This document shows positions 16,131 through 25,134 of a stretch of DNA of 62,588 nucleotides, in pieces. The stretch spans positions 1 to 62,588 of the forward strand of contig JBMZDR010000013.1 in assembly GCA_049614485.1 (NCBI GenBank). The letters run 5' to 3'. Position numbers and translations under genes: made by a program. The notes beneath the pieces were generated by a model. The model saw nothing but the letters and a program-made list of their open reading frames with translations, searched no databases and was not told the DNA's origin. Within the stretch, counting starts at the first letter, position 1, and every line of letters starts with the position of its first letter. Source of the stretch: GCA-2733415 sp049614485 (GTDB taxonomy: Bacteria > Bacteroidota > Bacteroidia > Flavobacteriales > Flavobacteriaceae).

Positions 16131-18767
16131 CTATCTTAAAGTTGTGATGCTTTCTTTTAAGGTTTCTATTTTTGCTAAAGCATCTGATTCTTTTTTGCGC
16201 TCACTTGTTATAACCATCTCTGGTGCATTATTAACAAAACGCTCATTTGACAACTTTTTCTGAACAGATTTTAAAAACCCTTCTGTATAAGTTAACTCTT
16301 CTGTTAACTTTTTAAGCTCAGCTTCTACATCAATCGCCCCAGAAACAGGAATAAAATACTCGTTAGAATTTACTCTAAAACTTAAGGCCCCATCAACCTT
16401 TTCTGTAACATAATTTAATTCTGATATGTTACCCAACTTTTTTACCACAGCATCAAACCTTGTTGACACAGCTTCATTATTTAAAACAGACAAACTAATT
16501 TCATCTTTAAAAGAAATGTTCTTGTTTTTTCTTATTGTTCTAATTCCTGAAACGACCTCAGCAGCAACTTCAAAGTCTTTTAAAATTGACAAATCAACTG
16601 GTTTTACTTCAGGATATTGAGACACTATCAAAGCCTCTTCTTCACTTCTATCTGCAATTTGATGCCACAACTCTTCAGTTAAAAACGGCATAAACGGATG
16701 CAATACTTTTAAGTTATTTTCAAACATATTAATAACAGCATCAAAAGTAACTTTATCAATTGGCTGCTGGTATCCTGGCTTTATCATTTCTAACAACCAT
16801 GAACAGAAATCATCCCAGATCAATTTATACGTTGTCATTAACGCATCTGATAAGCGGTATTTTGAAAAGTGATCTTCTATTTCTGCAAATGCTGCATTAA
16901 ATTTAGCATCATACCATTCCAAAGCAATTTTACTTGCTTCAGGCTGTACAATAGAAGCACTAACCTCCCATCCATTAATTAATTTATATGCGTTAAATAT
17001 TTTATTGCTAAAAGCTTTTCCTTGTTGTAATTTAGACTCATCAAACAACAAATCTGTTCCTGCCCCTGAGCTTAATAACATCATTCCTGCACGTACAGCA
17101 TCAGCACTATAGTTTTCTATTAACCCTAATGCATCTGGAGAATTCCCTAGAGATTTAGACATTTTTCGCCCTTGCTTATCACGTACTATACCTGTAAAAT
17201 ATACGTTTTCAAAGGGTTTTTCATTTTTAAACTCATAGCCTGCAAAAATCATTCTAGCTACCCAGAAAAAGATAATATCTGGTCCAGTTACCAAATCATT
17301 TGTTGGATAATAATAGTTGATTTCTTCATTATCAGGATTTCTTATTCCATCAAAAACTGATATTGGCCACAACCAAGATGAAAACCAAGTGTCCAAGGCA
17401 TCATTATCTTGACGCAAATCTGAAGTTTTCAATGACGAATTTCCTGTTTTTGCATGAGCAAGAACTAATGCTTGCTCAATATTTTCTGCAACAACAAAAT
17501 CATCTTTGGCATCACCAAAATAGAATGCAGGAATTTGCTGTCCCCACCATAACTGACGAGATACATTCCAATCTCTAATATTTTCTAACCAGTGGCGGTA
17601 TGTGTTTTCTATTTTCTTTGGATACAGCTTTATGTCCGCATCTTCCAAAACAGATTTTAAAGCAGGTTTTACTAGCTCATCCATTTTCAAAAACCATTGA
17701 TCTGATAACCTTGGTTCGATAACAGCTTTTGTTCTTTCAGAAGTTCCTACTTTATTTAAATGATTTTCAACTTTAGGTAAAGCTCCAAGTTTATTTAATT
17801 CATTAGAGATTTCGTCACGCACTACAAACCTGTCTTTTCCTTGATAATGCAACCCGAAGCTATTCATCGTTGCGTCTTCATTAAAGATATCAATCACCTC
17901 AAGGTTATGTTTATCACCTAAAGCTTTATCATTTACATCATGAGCAGGTGTTACTTTTAAGCACCCTGTTCCGAATTCTAAGTCAACATACTCGTCTTCA
18001 ATTATTGGTATCACACGATTGCATATAGGCACAATAGCTTTCTTCCCTTTTAAGTGTGTATAACGCACATCATTAGGGTTTATGCAAATTGCGGTATCTC
18101 CTAAAATAGTTTCCGGGCGTGTAGTTGCTACAGTTAGCACCTCATCAGACCCTTCAATTTTATAGTTAATATGATATAATTTCCCGTTTTGCTCAACATA
18201 CTCAACCTCCTCATCAGACAATGTTGTTTTAGCTTCAGGATCCCAGTTAACCATACGATACCCACGGTAAATCATTCCTTTATTATACAAATCAACGAAT
18301 GATTTGATTACAGCTTCAGACATGTCATCATCTAAAGTGAATTTAGTTCTATCCCAATCACATGAACACCCTAGTTTCTTAAGCTGATCTAAAATCACCC
18401 CTCCATACTCATTGGTCCAATCCCAAGCGTGTTTTAAAAACTCATCACGTGTCAAATCATTTTTATCAATTCCTTGTTCTTTTAATTTTGCTACAACTTT
18501 TGCTTCGGTTGCAATAGACGCATGATCTGTTCCAGGAACCCAACATGCATTTTTACCTTGCAAACGCGCACGACGAATCAAGACATCTTGAATAGTATTA
18601 TTTAACATGTGTCCCATATGCAAAATACCCGTAACATTTGGCGGCGGAATGACTATGGTGTATGGTTCTCTTTCATCTGGAGTTGAATGAAAATAGTTAT
18701 TTTCCATCCAATAGGCATACCATTTTTCTTCTACTGCTTTAGCGTTGTATTTTCCTGGATCACTCAT
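16131..18767 (-). CDS. valS: Valyl-tRNA synthetase
   Basis: This 878-residue class I synthetase charges tRNA-Val. The HIGH-type motif HMGH is at residues 50-53 and the KMSKS motif at 535-539. The editing domain lies between them, and the C-terminal coiled coil (about 810-878, with ELKKLTEELTYTEGFLKSVQ) is present, so the gene is complete. It is monocistronic, divergent from the DUF1573 gene with a 186 bp spacer. Confidence 0.98.
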   Translation of the reverse strand: MSDPGKYNAKAVEEKWYAYWMENNYFHSTPDEREPYTIVIPPPNVTGILHMGHMLNNTIQDVLIRRARLQGKNACWVPGTDHASIATEAKVVAKLKEQGIDKNDLTRDEFLKHAWDWTNEYGGVILDQLKKLGCSCDWDRTKFTLDDDMSEAVIKSFVDLYNKGMIYRGYRMVNWDPEAKTTLSDEEVEYVEQNGKLYHINYKIEGSDEVLTVATTRPETILGDTAICINPNDVRYTHLKGKKAIVPICNRVIPIIEDEYVDLEFGTGCLKVTPAHDVNDKALGDKHNLEVIDIFNEDATMNSFGLHYQGKDRFVVRDEISNELNKLGALPKVENHLNKVGTSERTKAVIEPRLSDQWFLKMDELVKPALKSVLEDADIKLYPKKIENTYRHWLENIRDWNVSRQLWWGQQIPAFYFGDAKDDFVVAENIEQALVLAHAKTGNSSLKTSDLRQDNDALDTWFSSWLWPISVFDGIRNPDNEEINYYYPTNDLVTGPDIIFFWVARMIFAGYEFKNEKPFENVYFTGIVRDKQGRKMSKSLGNSPDALGLIENYSADAVRAGMMLLSSGAGTDLLFDESKLQQGKAFSNKIFNAYKLINGWEVSASIVQPEASKIALEWYDAKFNAAFAEIEDHFSKYRLSDALMTTYKLIWDDFCSWLLEMIKPGYQQPIDKVTFDAVINMFENNLKVLHPFMPFLTEELWHQIADRSEEEALIVSQYPEVKPVDLSILKDFEVAAEVVSGIRTIRKNKNISFKDEISLSVLNNEAVSTRFDAVVKKLGNISELNYVTEKVDGALSFRVNSNEYFIPVSGAIDVEAELKKLTEELTYTEGFLKSVQKKLSNERFVNNAPEMVITSERKKESDALAKIETLKESITTLR

Positions 18768-18879
18768 TTTGGTCTGATTTTTGAACTTTAATCAGCAAAA
18801 GTAACTATTAAGGAGGTATTTAAAAAGTATTTAATAATTTCTTTGAGTTCTTTTTACTCTGTGAAAACATAAAATTTCA

Positions 18880-18887
18880 TATATTTG
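18880..18887 (+). promoter_or_regulatory. Bacteroidota -7 box (TATATTTG) for the DUF1573 gene
   Basis: TATATTTG matches TAnnTTTG and lies 66 bp before the ATG at 18954, in the spacer divergent from valS. Confidence 0.45.
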
Positions 18888-18953
18888 AATTCAGTGTTTT
18901 TTTTTAATAAAACCCGTGTCATTATATATTTAAGACACTTAACAAGACTAAAA

Positions 18954-19403
18954 ATGAAAAAGCTATTTATATTATTTTTGCTAAGCATAATGAGTATTGC
19001 TACCTATGCTCAAGAAACTACAGCTAAAATTGAATTTAAAAACGATACTATTGATTATGGTAAAATTGAAAATGGTAGTGACGGAGTGCGTGTTTTTGAG
19101 TTTACAAATACCGGAAACGCTCCTTTAGTTATCACAAATGTAAAATCTAGCTGCGGATGTACAGTGCCTAAAAAACCAACAGCTCCTATTGCACCTGGTG
19201 AAAAAGGGGAGATAGAAGTTAAATATGACACTAAACGTACAGGTTTTATTAGAAAAACTATAACCGTAACCTCTAACGCCTCTAATATTAAAAACGGAAT
19301 ATCGTATTTAAAAATAAAGGGGGAAGTTAAAAAAATAGACAACAGTAGTATTCTTGAAAAAAAAGACACGAATACGCAACAAAAATCTATTATGAATCAA
19401 TAA
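18954..19403 (+). CDS. DUF1573 periplasmic protein
   Basis: The 149-residue protein has a signal peptide (cleavage expected after TYA, before QE) and one DUF1573 domain, an immunoglobulin-like beta sandwich. The family mark SSCGCTVP is near residue 66, and the block IAPGEKGEIEVKYDT follows. Such proteins are abundant in Bacteroidota and their role is not settled. The ATG at 18954 is chosen since it opens the signal peptide; an in-frame ATG at 18885 lies inside the promoter region. The tail after residue 125 is polar and of low complexity. Confidence 0.88.
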   Translation: MKKLFILFLLSIMSIATYAQETTAKIEFKNDTIDYGKIENGSDGVRVFEFTNTGNAPLVITNVKSSCGCTVPKKPTAPIAPGEKGEIEVKYDTKRTGFIRKTITVTSNASNIKNGISYLKIKGEVKKIDNSSILEKKDTNTQQKSIMNQ

Positions 19404-19424
19404 GCTTAACCCTCTACTAAAAAA

Positions 19425-19462
19425 ACGTCACTTGTTTAATTATGAACAAGTGACGTTTTTTT
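19425..19462. terminator. Terminator shared by the DUF1573 and aspartyl protease genes
   Basis: 12 bp arms ACGTCACTTGTT at 19425-19436 and its complement at 19445-19456, with an A-run before and a T-run after. The last codons of the convergent protease gene lie in the hairpin. Confidence 0.88.
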
Positions 19463-20761
19463 TAATGGTGATTTTAAATGAAATGTTTTTACCAACACTT
19501 GATTACCGCGCTGTAATTTGATTTTAATTTTTTTATTCTCTTTATCATAAAAAAGTTTCGTTATAGATTTTAAGCTGTGTTTATATGTTTTAGAGCCATT
19601 AACCTCAAGTAATATGTCATTTTTTAAAATTCCCGCTAGAGCAGCAGGTGACCCTTTTCTTACATGATCTATAACAAATTCTGGAGTTAACAAATATGTT
19701 AAATCAACGTACGAAATAAAGTTATTATCTTTTAGACTATTTAATAATTCATCATTGTTATTTTCTTCATAAGCATTACCATCTTGTCTAATAATAATAC
19801 CAGATTTATTGTAATAAAATGGGTCATTGATATACTTATTAGGTTTTAATAATATTTTTGAGTTTGGATAATCAAACACTATTGTAAATCGTTTTAATAA
19901 ATCTCCTCCTATACTCCCTGCTCTTTCTGAGAAATTCTTTAACTCATCAGGTAACAAATGCATATGAGGGTACGAAATTTTCACTTCATTAAATACTTCT
20001 CCAACAAATATTAATTCTTTAATCTTACTTCGTTTCCCATATATTTCTCCTGAAACGGTCATTCCTAAATAATCTTCATAATAACCAAATAGACCAGTAG
20101 AAACTGTATCCTCTTTAAACACCCATAGTCCATCACTCATTCCTGTGTCTAACAAAAAATTTTCAACAATATCATCTCTTAATTTTGCTTTAACATATGG
20201 TTTCCCTTTTAGCAGCTTTATTTCAACTTCTTTAAAACGCTTCCATTTATTTTTATAAACTTCTTTTTCATATACTTTCACAAATTCATGGTCATACGAA
20301 AATTCTACTATAAAATTTTTAAAAAAATGATAGCCTAAAATCCCATGAATTTCCTCCCCTAAATAAGCAGACAAGTTAGTTTCTTGATTAAATGCAACAT
20401 AAATGACATGGTCATCACTTTTTATGTTCTCTATTTCTAATAAGTTCCCTTTAGATTTTAATGCACTAATCTCAATATTATTAGCTCCTTTAACAGTAAA
20501 TACTCTTGCTTTATTTAATGCTAATGAATCTACTTTACTCACATTGAATAATATTGTTTCTTTTACACCAGTGTCTAATAAAAAAGAAAACTCCACTCCA
20601 TTAACTTTAACTGGAATAATAATTAAATTACTTATCAATTTAAAAGGAATTTTTGCCGTTTTCTTTTTAGAAGAAAATTCAAATGTTGATTGCCCAAATA
20701 ATACATTTGTCAAAAACAGCAAACTCAATAAAACTATGTATGATTTAAGTGAAGTTGTCAT
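19436..20761 (-). CDS. Two-lobed retropepsin-like aspartyl protease with C-terminal PDZ domain
   Basis: The 441-residue protein has a signal peptide (cleavage near LFG-Q, residue 23), then two retropepsin-like lobes, each with FLLDTG: Asp63 and Asp205. The first lobe also has GILGYHFF, typical of this clan. A PDZ domain follows at about 350-425 (GSPAALAGILKNDILLEVNG). It is probably a periplasmic or surface protease; no substrate can be named. The ATG at 20761 opens the signal peptide, so the longer in-frame start at 20821 is rejected. It is monocistronic and divergent from the aminotransferase gene. Confidence 0.85.
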   Translation of the reverse strand: MTTSLKSYIVLLSLLFLTNVLFGQSTFEFSSKKKTAKIPFKLISNLIIIPVKVNGVEFSFLLDTGVKETILFNVSKVDSLALNKARVFTVKGANNIEISALKSKGNLLEIENIKSDDHVIYVAFNQETNLSAYLGEEIHGILGYHFFKNFIVEFSYDHEFVKVYEKEVYKNKWKRFKEVEIKLLKGKPYVKAKLRDDIVENFLLDTGMSDGLWVFKEDTVSTGLFGYYEDYLGMTVSGEIYGKRSKIKELIFVGEVFNEVKISYPHMHLLPDELKNFSERAGSIGGDLLKRFTIVFDYPNSKILLKPNKYINDPFYYNKSGIIIRQDGNAYEENNNDELLNSLKDNNFISYVDLTYLLTPEFVIDHVRKGSPAALAGILKNDILLEVNGSKTYKHSLKSITKLFYDKENKKIKIKLQRGNQVLVKTFHLKSPLKKTSLVHN

Positions 20762-20864
20762 AAGGATATATCTATACTTAAAAGTTACAATTTTATATGG
20801 TAGTGGCTGTATTTTTAACATAAATTAACGCACTAAAAACCTATACAAAATACAAGAAAAAATG

Positions 20865-20872
20865 TAATTTTG
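20865..20872 (+). promoter_or_regulatory. Bacteroidota -7 box (TAATTTTG) for the aminotransferase-murB unit
   Basis: TAATTTTG matches TAnnTTTG, 20 bp before the ATG at 20893. Confidence 0.5.
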
Positions 20873-20892
20873 AACCCTATAAATTTAAGAAC

Positions 20893-22086
20893 ATGCCGAA
20901 AATATCCATCAAAGGTCATGCAATGCCCCAATCACCAATCCGAAAATTGGTGCCATTTGCAGAAGATGCCAAAAAAAGAGGAACTAACGTTTATCACTTA
21001 AACATTGGTCAACCAGATATTAAAACCCCTCAGATTGCGTTGGACGCAATAAAAAATAACACACTTGATGTGTTAGCTTATTCACGTTCAGAAGGGTCAG
21101 AAGAATACAGAATAAAAATAGCAGATTATTACAGCCAACACAATGTGGCTGTAACACATAATGACATTATTGTAACTACAGGAGGCTCTGAAGCCTTACT
21201 TTTTACGTTTGGAAGCATTATGGATGAAGGAGACGAAGTTATCATTCCTGAACCATTCTATGCTAACTACAACGGTTTTTCAACTGCATCAGGCATAAAG
21301 GTCGTTCCCGTAATGTCTTCTATTGATGATGGATTTGCACTGCCTGCTATTGAAGAATTCGAAAAGTTAATTACTAAAAACACAAAAGCTATATTAATTT
21401 GTAATCCCGGTAACCCTACAGGATATTTATATAGCAAAGAAGAAATTAAAAAATTAGCTCAAATAGTTAAAAAACATGACTTATTCTTAATTGCAGATGA
21501 AGTCTATAGAGAGTTCGCATATGACGGATTGACACATCACTCCGTTTTAGCTGAAGATGACTTAAATCAGAATGCAATAGTTATTGACTCTGTATCTAAA
21601 CGCTACAGTATGTGCGGTGCACGAATTGGGTGTATTGTTTCAAGAAACAAAGAATTTATGGCAACAGCTCTTAAATTTGCTCAAGCCAGGTTAAGTCCAC
21701 CAACATACGCACAAATAGCCTCTGAAGCAGCATTAGAAACTCCTCAAAGTTATTTTGATGATGTAATTGAGGAATACACATCTCGAAGAAATACATTAAT
21801 TTCAGAATTGAGGAAAATTGACGGAGTAAAAGTCGCTACTCCAAAAGGTGCTTTTTACTGTATTGCAGAACTACCTATTGACAATGCAGATGATTTTGCA
21901 CAATGGTTGTTAGAAAAATTTAATGTCAATGGCAATACGATTATGGTAGCTCCAGCTGCAGGATTCTATTCTACACCAGGTGTTGGACTAAACCAAATTA
22001 GAATTGCATATGTTTTAAAAAATGAAGACCTCATTACTGCGGCATATATTTTAAAAGAAGCACTCATTACCTATAAAAAACAGTAA
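20893..22086 (+). CDS. Class I/II pyridoxal-phosphate aminotransferase
   Basis: The 397-residue enzyme is of fold type I and close to the aspartate/aromatic aminotransferase family. CNPGNPTG and IADEVYREF mark the cofactor pocket, the Schiff-base lysine is Lys236 in SVSKRYSMCGARIG, and the C-terminal NQIRIAYV block carries the substrate-binding Arg. The amino donor and acceptor cannot be fixed from the sequence; aspartate aminotransferase is the most likely. It is five bases ahead of murB, so the two are probably one transcript. Confidence 0.93.
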   Translation: MPKISIKGHAMPQSPIRKLVPFAEDAKKRGTNVYHLNIGQPDIKTPQIALDAIKNNTLDVLAYSRSEGSEEYRIKIADYYSQHNVAVTHNDIIVTTGGSEALLFTFGSIMDEGDEVIIPEPFYANYNGFSTASGIKVVPVMSSIDDGFALPAIEEFEKLITKNTKAILICNPGNPTGYLYSKEEIKKLAQIVKKHDLFLIADEVYREFAYDGLTHHSVLAEDDLNQNAIVIDSVSKRYSMCGARIGCIVSRNKEFMATALKFAQARLSPPTYAQIASEAALETPQSYFDDVIEEYTSRRNTLISELRKIDGVKVATPKGAFYCIAELPIDNADDFAQWLLEKFNVNGNTIMVAPAAGFYSTPGVGLNQIRIAYVLKNEDLITAAYILKEALITYKKQ

Positions 22087-22091
22087 CTATT

Positions 22092-23105
22092 TTGAATATA
22101 CGTCATAACATATCACTAAAAAAATACAACACTTTCGGTATCGAGGTGTTTGCAAAACATTTTGTTGAAGCTACATCTGTTGCTGAATTACAAGATATTA
22201 TTAAGCTTGATTATCCTGAGAAATTTTTATTAGGAGGTGGTAGTAATATGCTATTGACAAAAAACATTGATAACGCCTTGGTTGTTCATGTTAACATAAA
22301 AGGCAAAGAGGTTATTGACAAGGATAATGATTCAGCTTACATAAAAGCTCATGCTGGAGAAAACTGGCATGAGTTTATTTTGTGGTGTATTTCTCAAAAT
22401 TATGGTGGTTTAGAAAACATGTCGCTAATACCTGGGAATGTAGGCACAGCTCCAATTCAAAACATTGGTGCTTACGGAAGGGAATTGAAAGATAATTTCG
22501 TGTCTTGTGAAACCATAGAAATAGCTACAGGAAAAACAAAATCCTTTACAAAAGAGGATTGTCATTTTGGATACCGAAACTCAGTTTTTAAAACCAGTTT
22601 AAAAGGACAGTTTATCATAACCTCTGTCACATTTAAACTCACAAGAAAAAAACATGTTACAAATACTTCATATGGTGCCATTGAAGCGGAGCTTGCTTCA
22701 ATGAATATTGACACCCCAACACTCTGTGATATTTCAAATGCCGTAATAGCCATTCGTCAATCTAAATTACCAGACCCTAAACTGTTAGGTAATAGTGGTA
22801 GCTTTTTTAAAAACCCCGTTGTTTCTAACACTGTATTTAAAAAGTTCAAGTCAAACTTTCCAGAAGCACCTAGCTACCCCGTTTCAGAAACAGAAACTAA
22901 AATACCAGCCGGCTGGCTCATTGAACAAGCAGGATTTAAAGGCAAACGCTTTGGTGATGCTGGAGTTCATAAAAACCAAGCCTTAGTTCTTGTTAATTAC
23001 GGTAACGCTACAGGTCATGATATATGGAACTTAGCTATGACTATTAAATCTGTTGTTTTTGAAAAATTTGGTATTGAAATAAATCCTGAAGTTAATATTT
23101 ACTAA
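22092..23105 (+). CDS. murB: UDP-N-acetylenolpyruvoylglucosamine reductase
   Basis: MurB makes UDP-N-acetylmuramic acid with NADPH and FAD, the second committed step of peptidoglycan synthesis. The 337-residue length and the C-terminal block with the catalytic Glu near the end (EINPEVNIY) fit the type I enzyme. The FAD-binding blocks GGGSNMLL and GNVGTAPIQNIGAYG are clear, and the catalytic Ser lies in GNSGSFFKNP. The start is TTG at 22092, since NISLKKYNTFGIE is at the conserved N-terminus and no ATG precedes it. It follows the aminotransferase by five bases. Confidence 0.96.
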   Translation: MNIRHNISLKKYNTFGIEVFAKHFVEATSVAELQDIIKLDYPEKFLLGGGSNMLLTKNIDNALVVHVNIKGKEVIDKDNDSAYIKAHAGENWHEFILWCISQNYGGLENMSLIPGNVGTAPIQNIGAYGRELKDNFVSCETIEIATGKTKSFTKEDCHFGYRNSVFKTSLKGQFIITSVTFKLTRKKHVTNTSYGAIEAELASMNIDTPTLCDISNAVIAIRQSKLPDPKLLGNSGSFFKNPVVSNTVFKKFKSNFPEAPSYPVSETETKIPAGWLIEQAGFKGKRFGDAGVHKNQALVLVNYGNATGHDIWNLAMTIKSVVFEKFGIEINPEVNIY

Positions 23106-23112
23106 CCGTATT

Positions 23113-23150
23113 ATATTTATCGTTATTTTTATCACATAAACGATAAATAT
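23113..23150 (+). promoter_or_regulatory. Hairpin directly before the M1 peptidase start
   Basis: 12 bp AT-rich arms at 23113-23124 and 23139-23150 with a 14-base loop. The right arm ends one base before the ATG at 23152, and no T-run follows. It may be a weak murB terminator, or a structure that affects ribosome access. Confidence 0.4.
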
Positions 23151-23151
23151 A

Positions 23152-24810
23152 ATGAAGTTACTACATCTTTTTTTACTACTCCCGTTGTTTACATTAGCGC
23201 AAAATGGGCTTTTTGAACATCATGAAAAACACACACGACAAGACACCTTAAGAGGCAGTATTACACCTGAGCGTGCTTGGTGGAATGTCACTCACTATAA
23301 CCTATCTGTTGAAGTTTTTCCTGAAACAAAATCAATAAAAGGAAAGAATAAAATTACTTTTGAGGTGCTCAACAACTCCCAACGTATGCAATTGGATTTA
23401 CAAGAACCAATGCAAATTACAAAAATACTACACCACAACAATTTAATTGACCAGCCCTTACCCTTTAAAAGAGAAGGCAATGTGTATTGGGTTGATTTTC
23501 CTACAAACTTACAAAAAACAACACACCACTCTATTTCTGTATTTTTTGAAGGACAGCCCACTGAAAGTAAAAACCCACCATGGTCTGGAGGAATCACATG
23601 GAAAAAAGACATGAATGGCACTGACTTTATTGCCTCAGCAAATCAAGGTATCGGCGCTAGTATTTGGTGGCCAAATAAAGATCATGATTATGACGAACCT
23701 GATCAAGGGGCTTTAATTTCCGTAACTGTACCGGAGCATTTAACCAATGTATCTAATGGTAGATTGATAGAAGTTATTCATTTAAAAGAAGCTAGAAAAA
23801 AACTATTTCGTTGGCAAGTTAAAAACCCTATTAACAACTACGGTATTAATATTAATATTGGAGATTATGTTCATTTTTCTGAAAAATATAATGGTGAAAA
23901 AGGAATTCTAGATTGTGATTATTGGGTTTTAAAAGACAACCTAAACAAAGCAAAAACACAATTCAAACAAGCAAAAATGACCCTACAAGCTTTTGAACAT
24001 TGGTTTGGCCCATACCCTTTTTATGAGGACAGCTATAAGCTTGTTGAAGCCCCTTATTTAGGCATGGAGCACCAAAGCTCTGTAACATACGGCAATCATT
24101 ATAAAAATGGTTATTTAGGAACCGATTTAAGCAGAACTGGTGTCGGTTTAAAATTCGATTTTATCATTGTTCATGAAAGTGGCCATGAATGGTTTGCCAA
24201 CAACATCACGAATAAAGATGTTGCCGACATGTGGATACACGAAAGCTTTACTGCGTATTCTGAAAGCTTATTTATTGACTACCACTTTTCTACTAAAGAG
24301 GCTGAAGATTATGTTATAGGTACAAGGGCTTCAATACAAAATGACAAACCTTTAATTGGCATCTATAATGTTAACCAAGAAGGCTCTGGCGACATGTATT
24401 ATAAAGGCGCAAATATGCTACACACCTTACGCCAAATAATCAACAATGATGAAAAGTGGCGCCAAATATTACGTGGTTTAAATTCTGAATTTTACCATCA
24501 ACAGGTTACTACAAAGCAAATAGAAAACTACATTAGTAACAATGCAAATTTAAATTTAAACGGTTTTTTTGATCAGTATTTAAGAACTATAAAAATTCCT
24601 GTGCTTGAATATAAAATTAGAAAAAACAAACTATGTTATAAGTTTACAAACGTTGTAGATAATTTTAACATTCCTGTAAAAGCGTGGATAAACAATAATG
24701 AAGTATGGTTAGATGCATCAAACTCAACAAATTCATACAAATCTATTGACAAGATCACATCATTTAATATTGACAAAAATTTTTATTTCAAATCTAAAAA
24801 AACCAATTAA
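23152..24810 (+). CDS. M1 family metallopeptidase
   Basis: The 552-residue protein has a signal peptide (cleavage near TLA-Q, residue 16) and a gluzincin aminopeptidase domain. The exopeptidase motif is YLGMEHQSS, and the zinc site is HESGH, then 18 residues, then Glu in IHESFTAYSE. The N-terminal beta-domain is present (SVEVFPETKSIKGKNKITF). The C-terminal helical domain of large aminopeptidase N forms is missing, as is usual for the shorter Bacteroidota members. It likely cuts peptides in the periplasm. Confidence 0.93.
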   Translation: MKLLHLFLLLPLFTLAQNGLFEHHEKHTRQDTLRGSITPERAWWNVTHYNLSVEVFPETKSIKGKNKITFEVLNNSQRMQLDLQEPMQITKILHHNNLIDQPLPFKREGNVYWVDFPTNLQKTTHHSISVFFEGQPTESKNPPWSGGITWKKDMNGTDFIASANQGIGASIWWPNKDHDYDEPDQGALISVTVPEHLTNVSNGRLIEVIHLKEARKKLFRWQVKNPINNYGININIGDYVHFSEKYNGEKGILDCDYWVLKDNLNKAKTQFKQAKMTLQAFEHWFGPYPFYEDSYKLVEAPYLGMEHQSSVTYGNHYKNGYLGTDLSRTGVGLKFDFIIVHESGHEWFANNITNKDVADMWIHESFTAYSESLFIDYHFSTKEAEDYVIGTRASIQNDKPLIGIYNVNQEGSGDMYYKGANMLHTLRQIINNDEKWRQILRGLNSEFYHQQVTTKQIENYISNNANLNLNGFFDQYLRTIKIPVLEYKIRKNKLCYKFTNVVDNFNIPVKAWINNNEVWLDASNSTNSYKSIDKITSFNIDKNFYFKSKKTN

Positions 24811-24834
24811 TTTTTTCCATTATCACAGCATAAA

Positions 24835-24860
24835 GGGGCACGGATATCGAGCCCCTTTTT
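24835..24860 (+). terminator. Rho-independent terminator after the M1 peptidase
   Basis: Short GC-rich arms GGGGC at 24835-24839 and GCCCC at 24851-24855, an 11-base loop and a T-run after. The promoter of the next gene follows directly. Confidence 0.75.
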
Positions 24861-24871
24861 GTTTTTATGTT

Positions 24872-24879
24872 TATCTTTG
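24872..24879 (+). promoter_or_regulatory. Bacteroidota -7 box (TATCTTTG) for the small membrane protein gene
   Basis: TATCTTTG matches TAnnTTTG and lies 16 bp before the ATG at 24896. Confidence 0.55.
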
Positions 24880-24895
24880 TCATAAATATATTCAA

Positions 24896-25102
24896 ATGAA
24901 ACTTTTTTTATTGACAATAGGCTTATTAGGACTTGGGGTTTTAGGTATTGCTATTAAACTTTGGGCTAAAAAAGATGGTGAGTTTTCTGGCACTTGTGCT
25001 AGCCAAAATCCAGTTTTAAACGAATCTGGAGAACCTTGTGGATTTTGCGGAAAACCTGCTGAAGAATTTGGTACTTGTAATGAACCGCAGCACGAAAAGT
25101 AA
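24896..25102 (+). CDS. Small four-cysteine membrane protein
   Basis: The 68-residue protein has one N-terminal membrane segment (about residues 2-22) and a short domain with four cysteines: CASQNPVLNESGEPCGFCG and a last one in FGTC. The CxxC and the spacing suggest a small metal or disulfide site outside the membrane; this is inference. The ATG at 24896 is chosen for the -7 box and the membrane segment; an upstream in-frame ATG at 24713 runs through the peptidase gene. I recognise it as a recurring unnamed Flavobacteriaceae protein. The glycosyltransferase gene follows 32 bp later. Confidence 0.8.
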   Translation: MKLFLLTIGLLGLGVLGIAIKLWAKKDGEFSGTCASQNPVLNESGEPCGFCGKPAEEFGTCNEPQHEK

Positions 25103-25134
25103 TCTACTTTATTGTTTTTATTCCTTAAAAATTT

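Noticed and set aside
20762..20821. Longer N-terminus of the aspartyl protease
   Set aside because: The signal peptide begins at the ATG at 20761, so 20 extra residues before it would spoil export.
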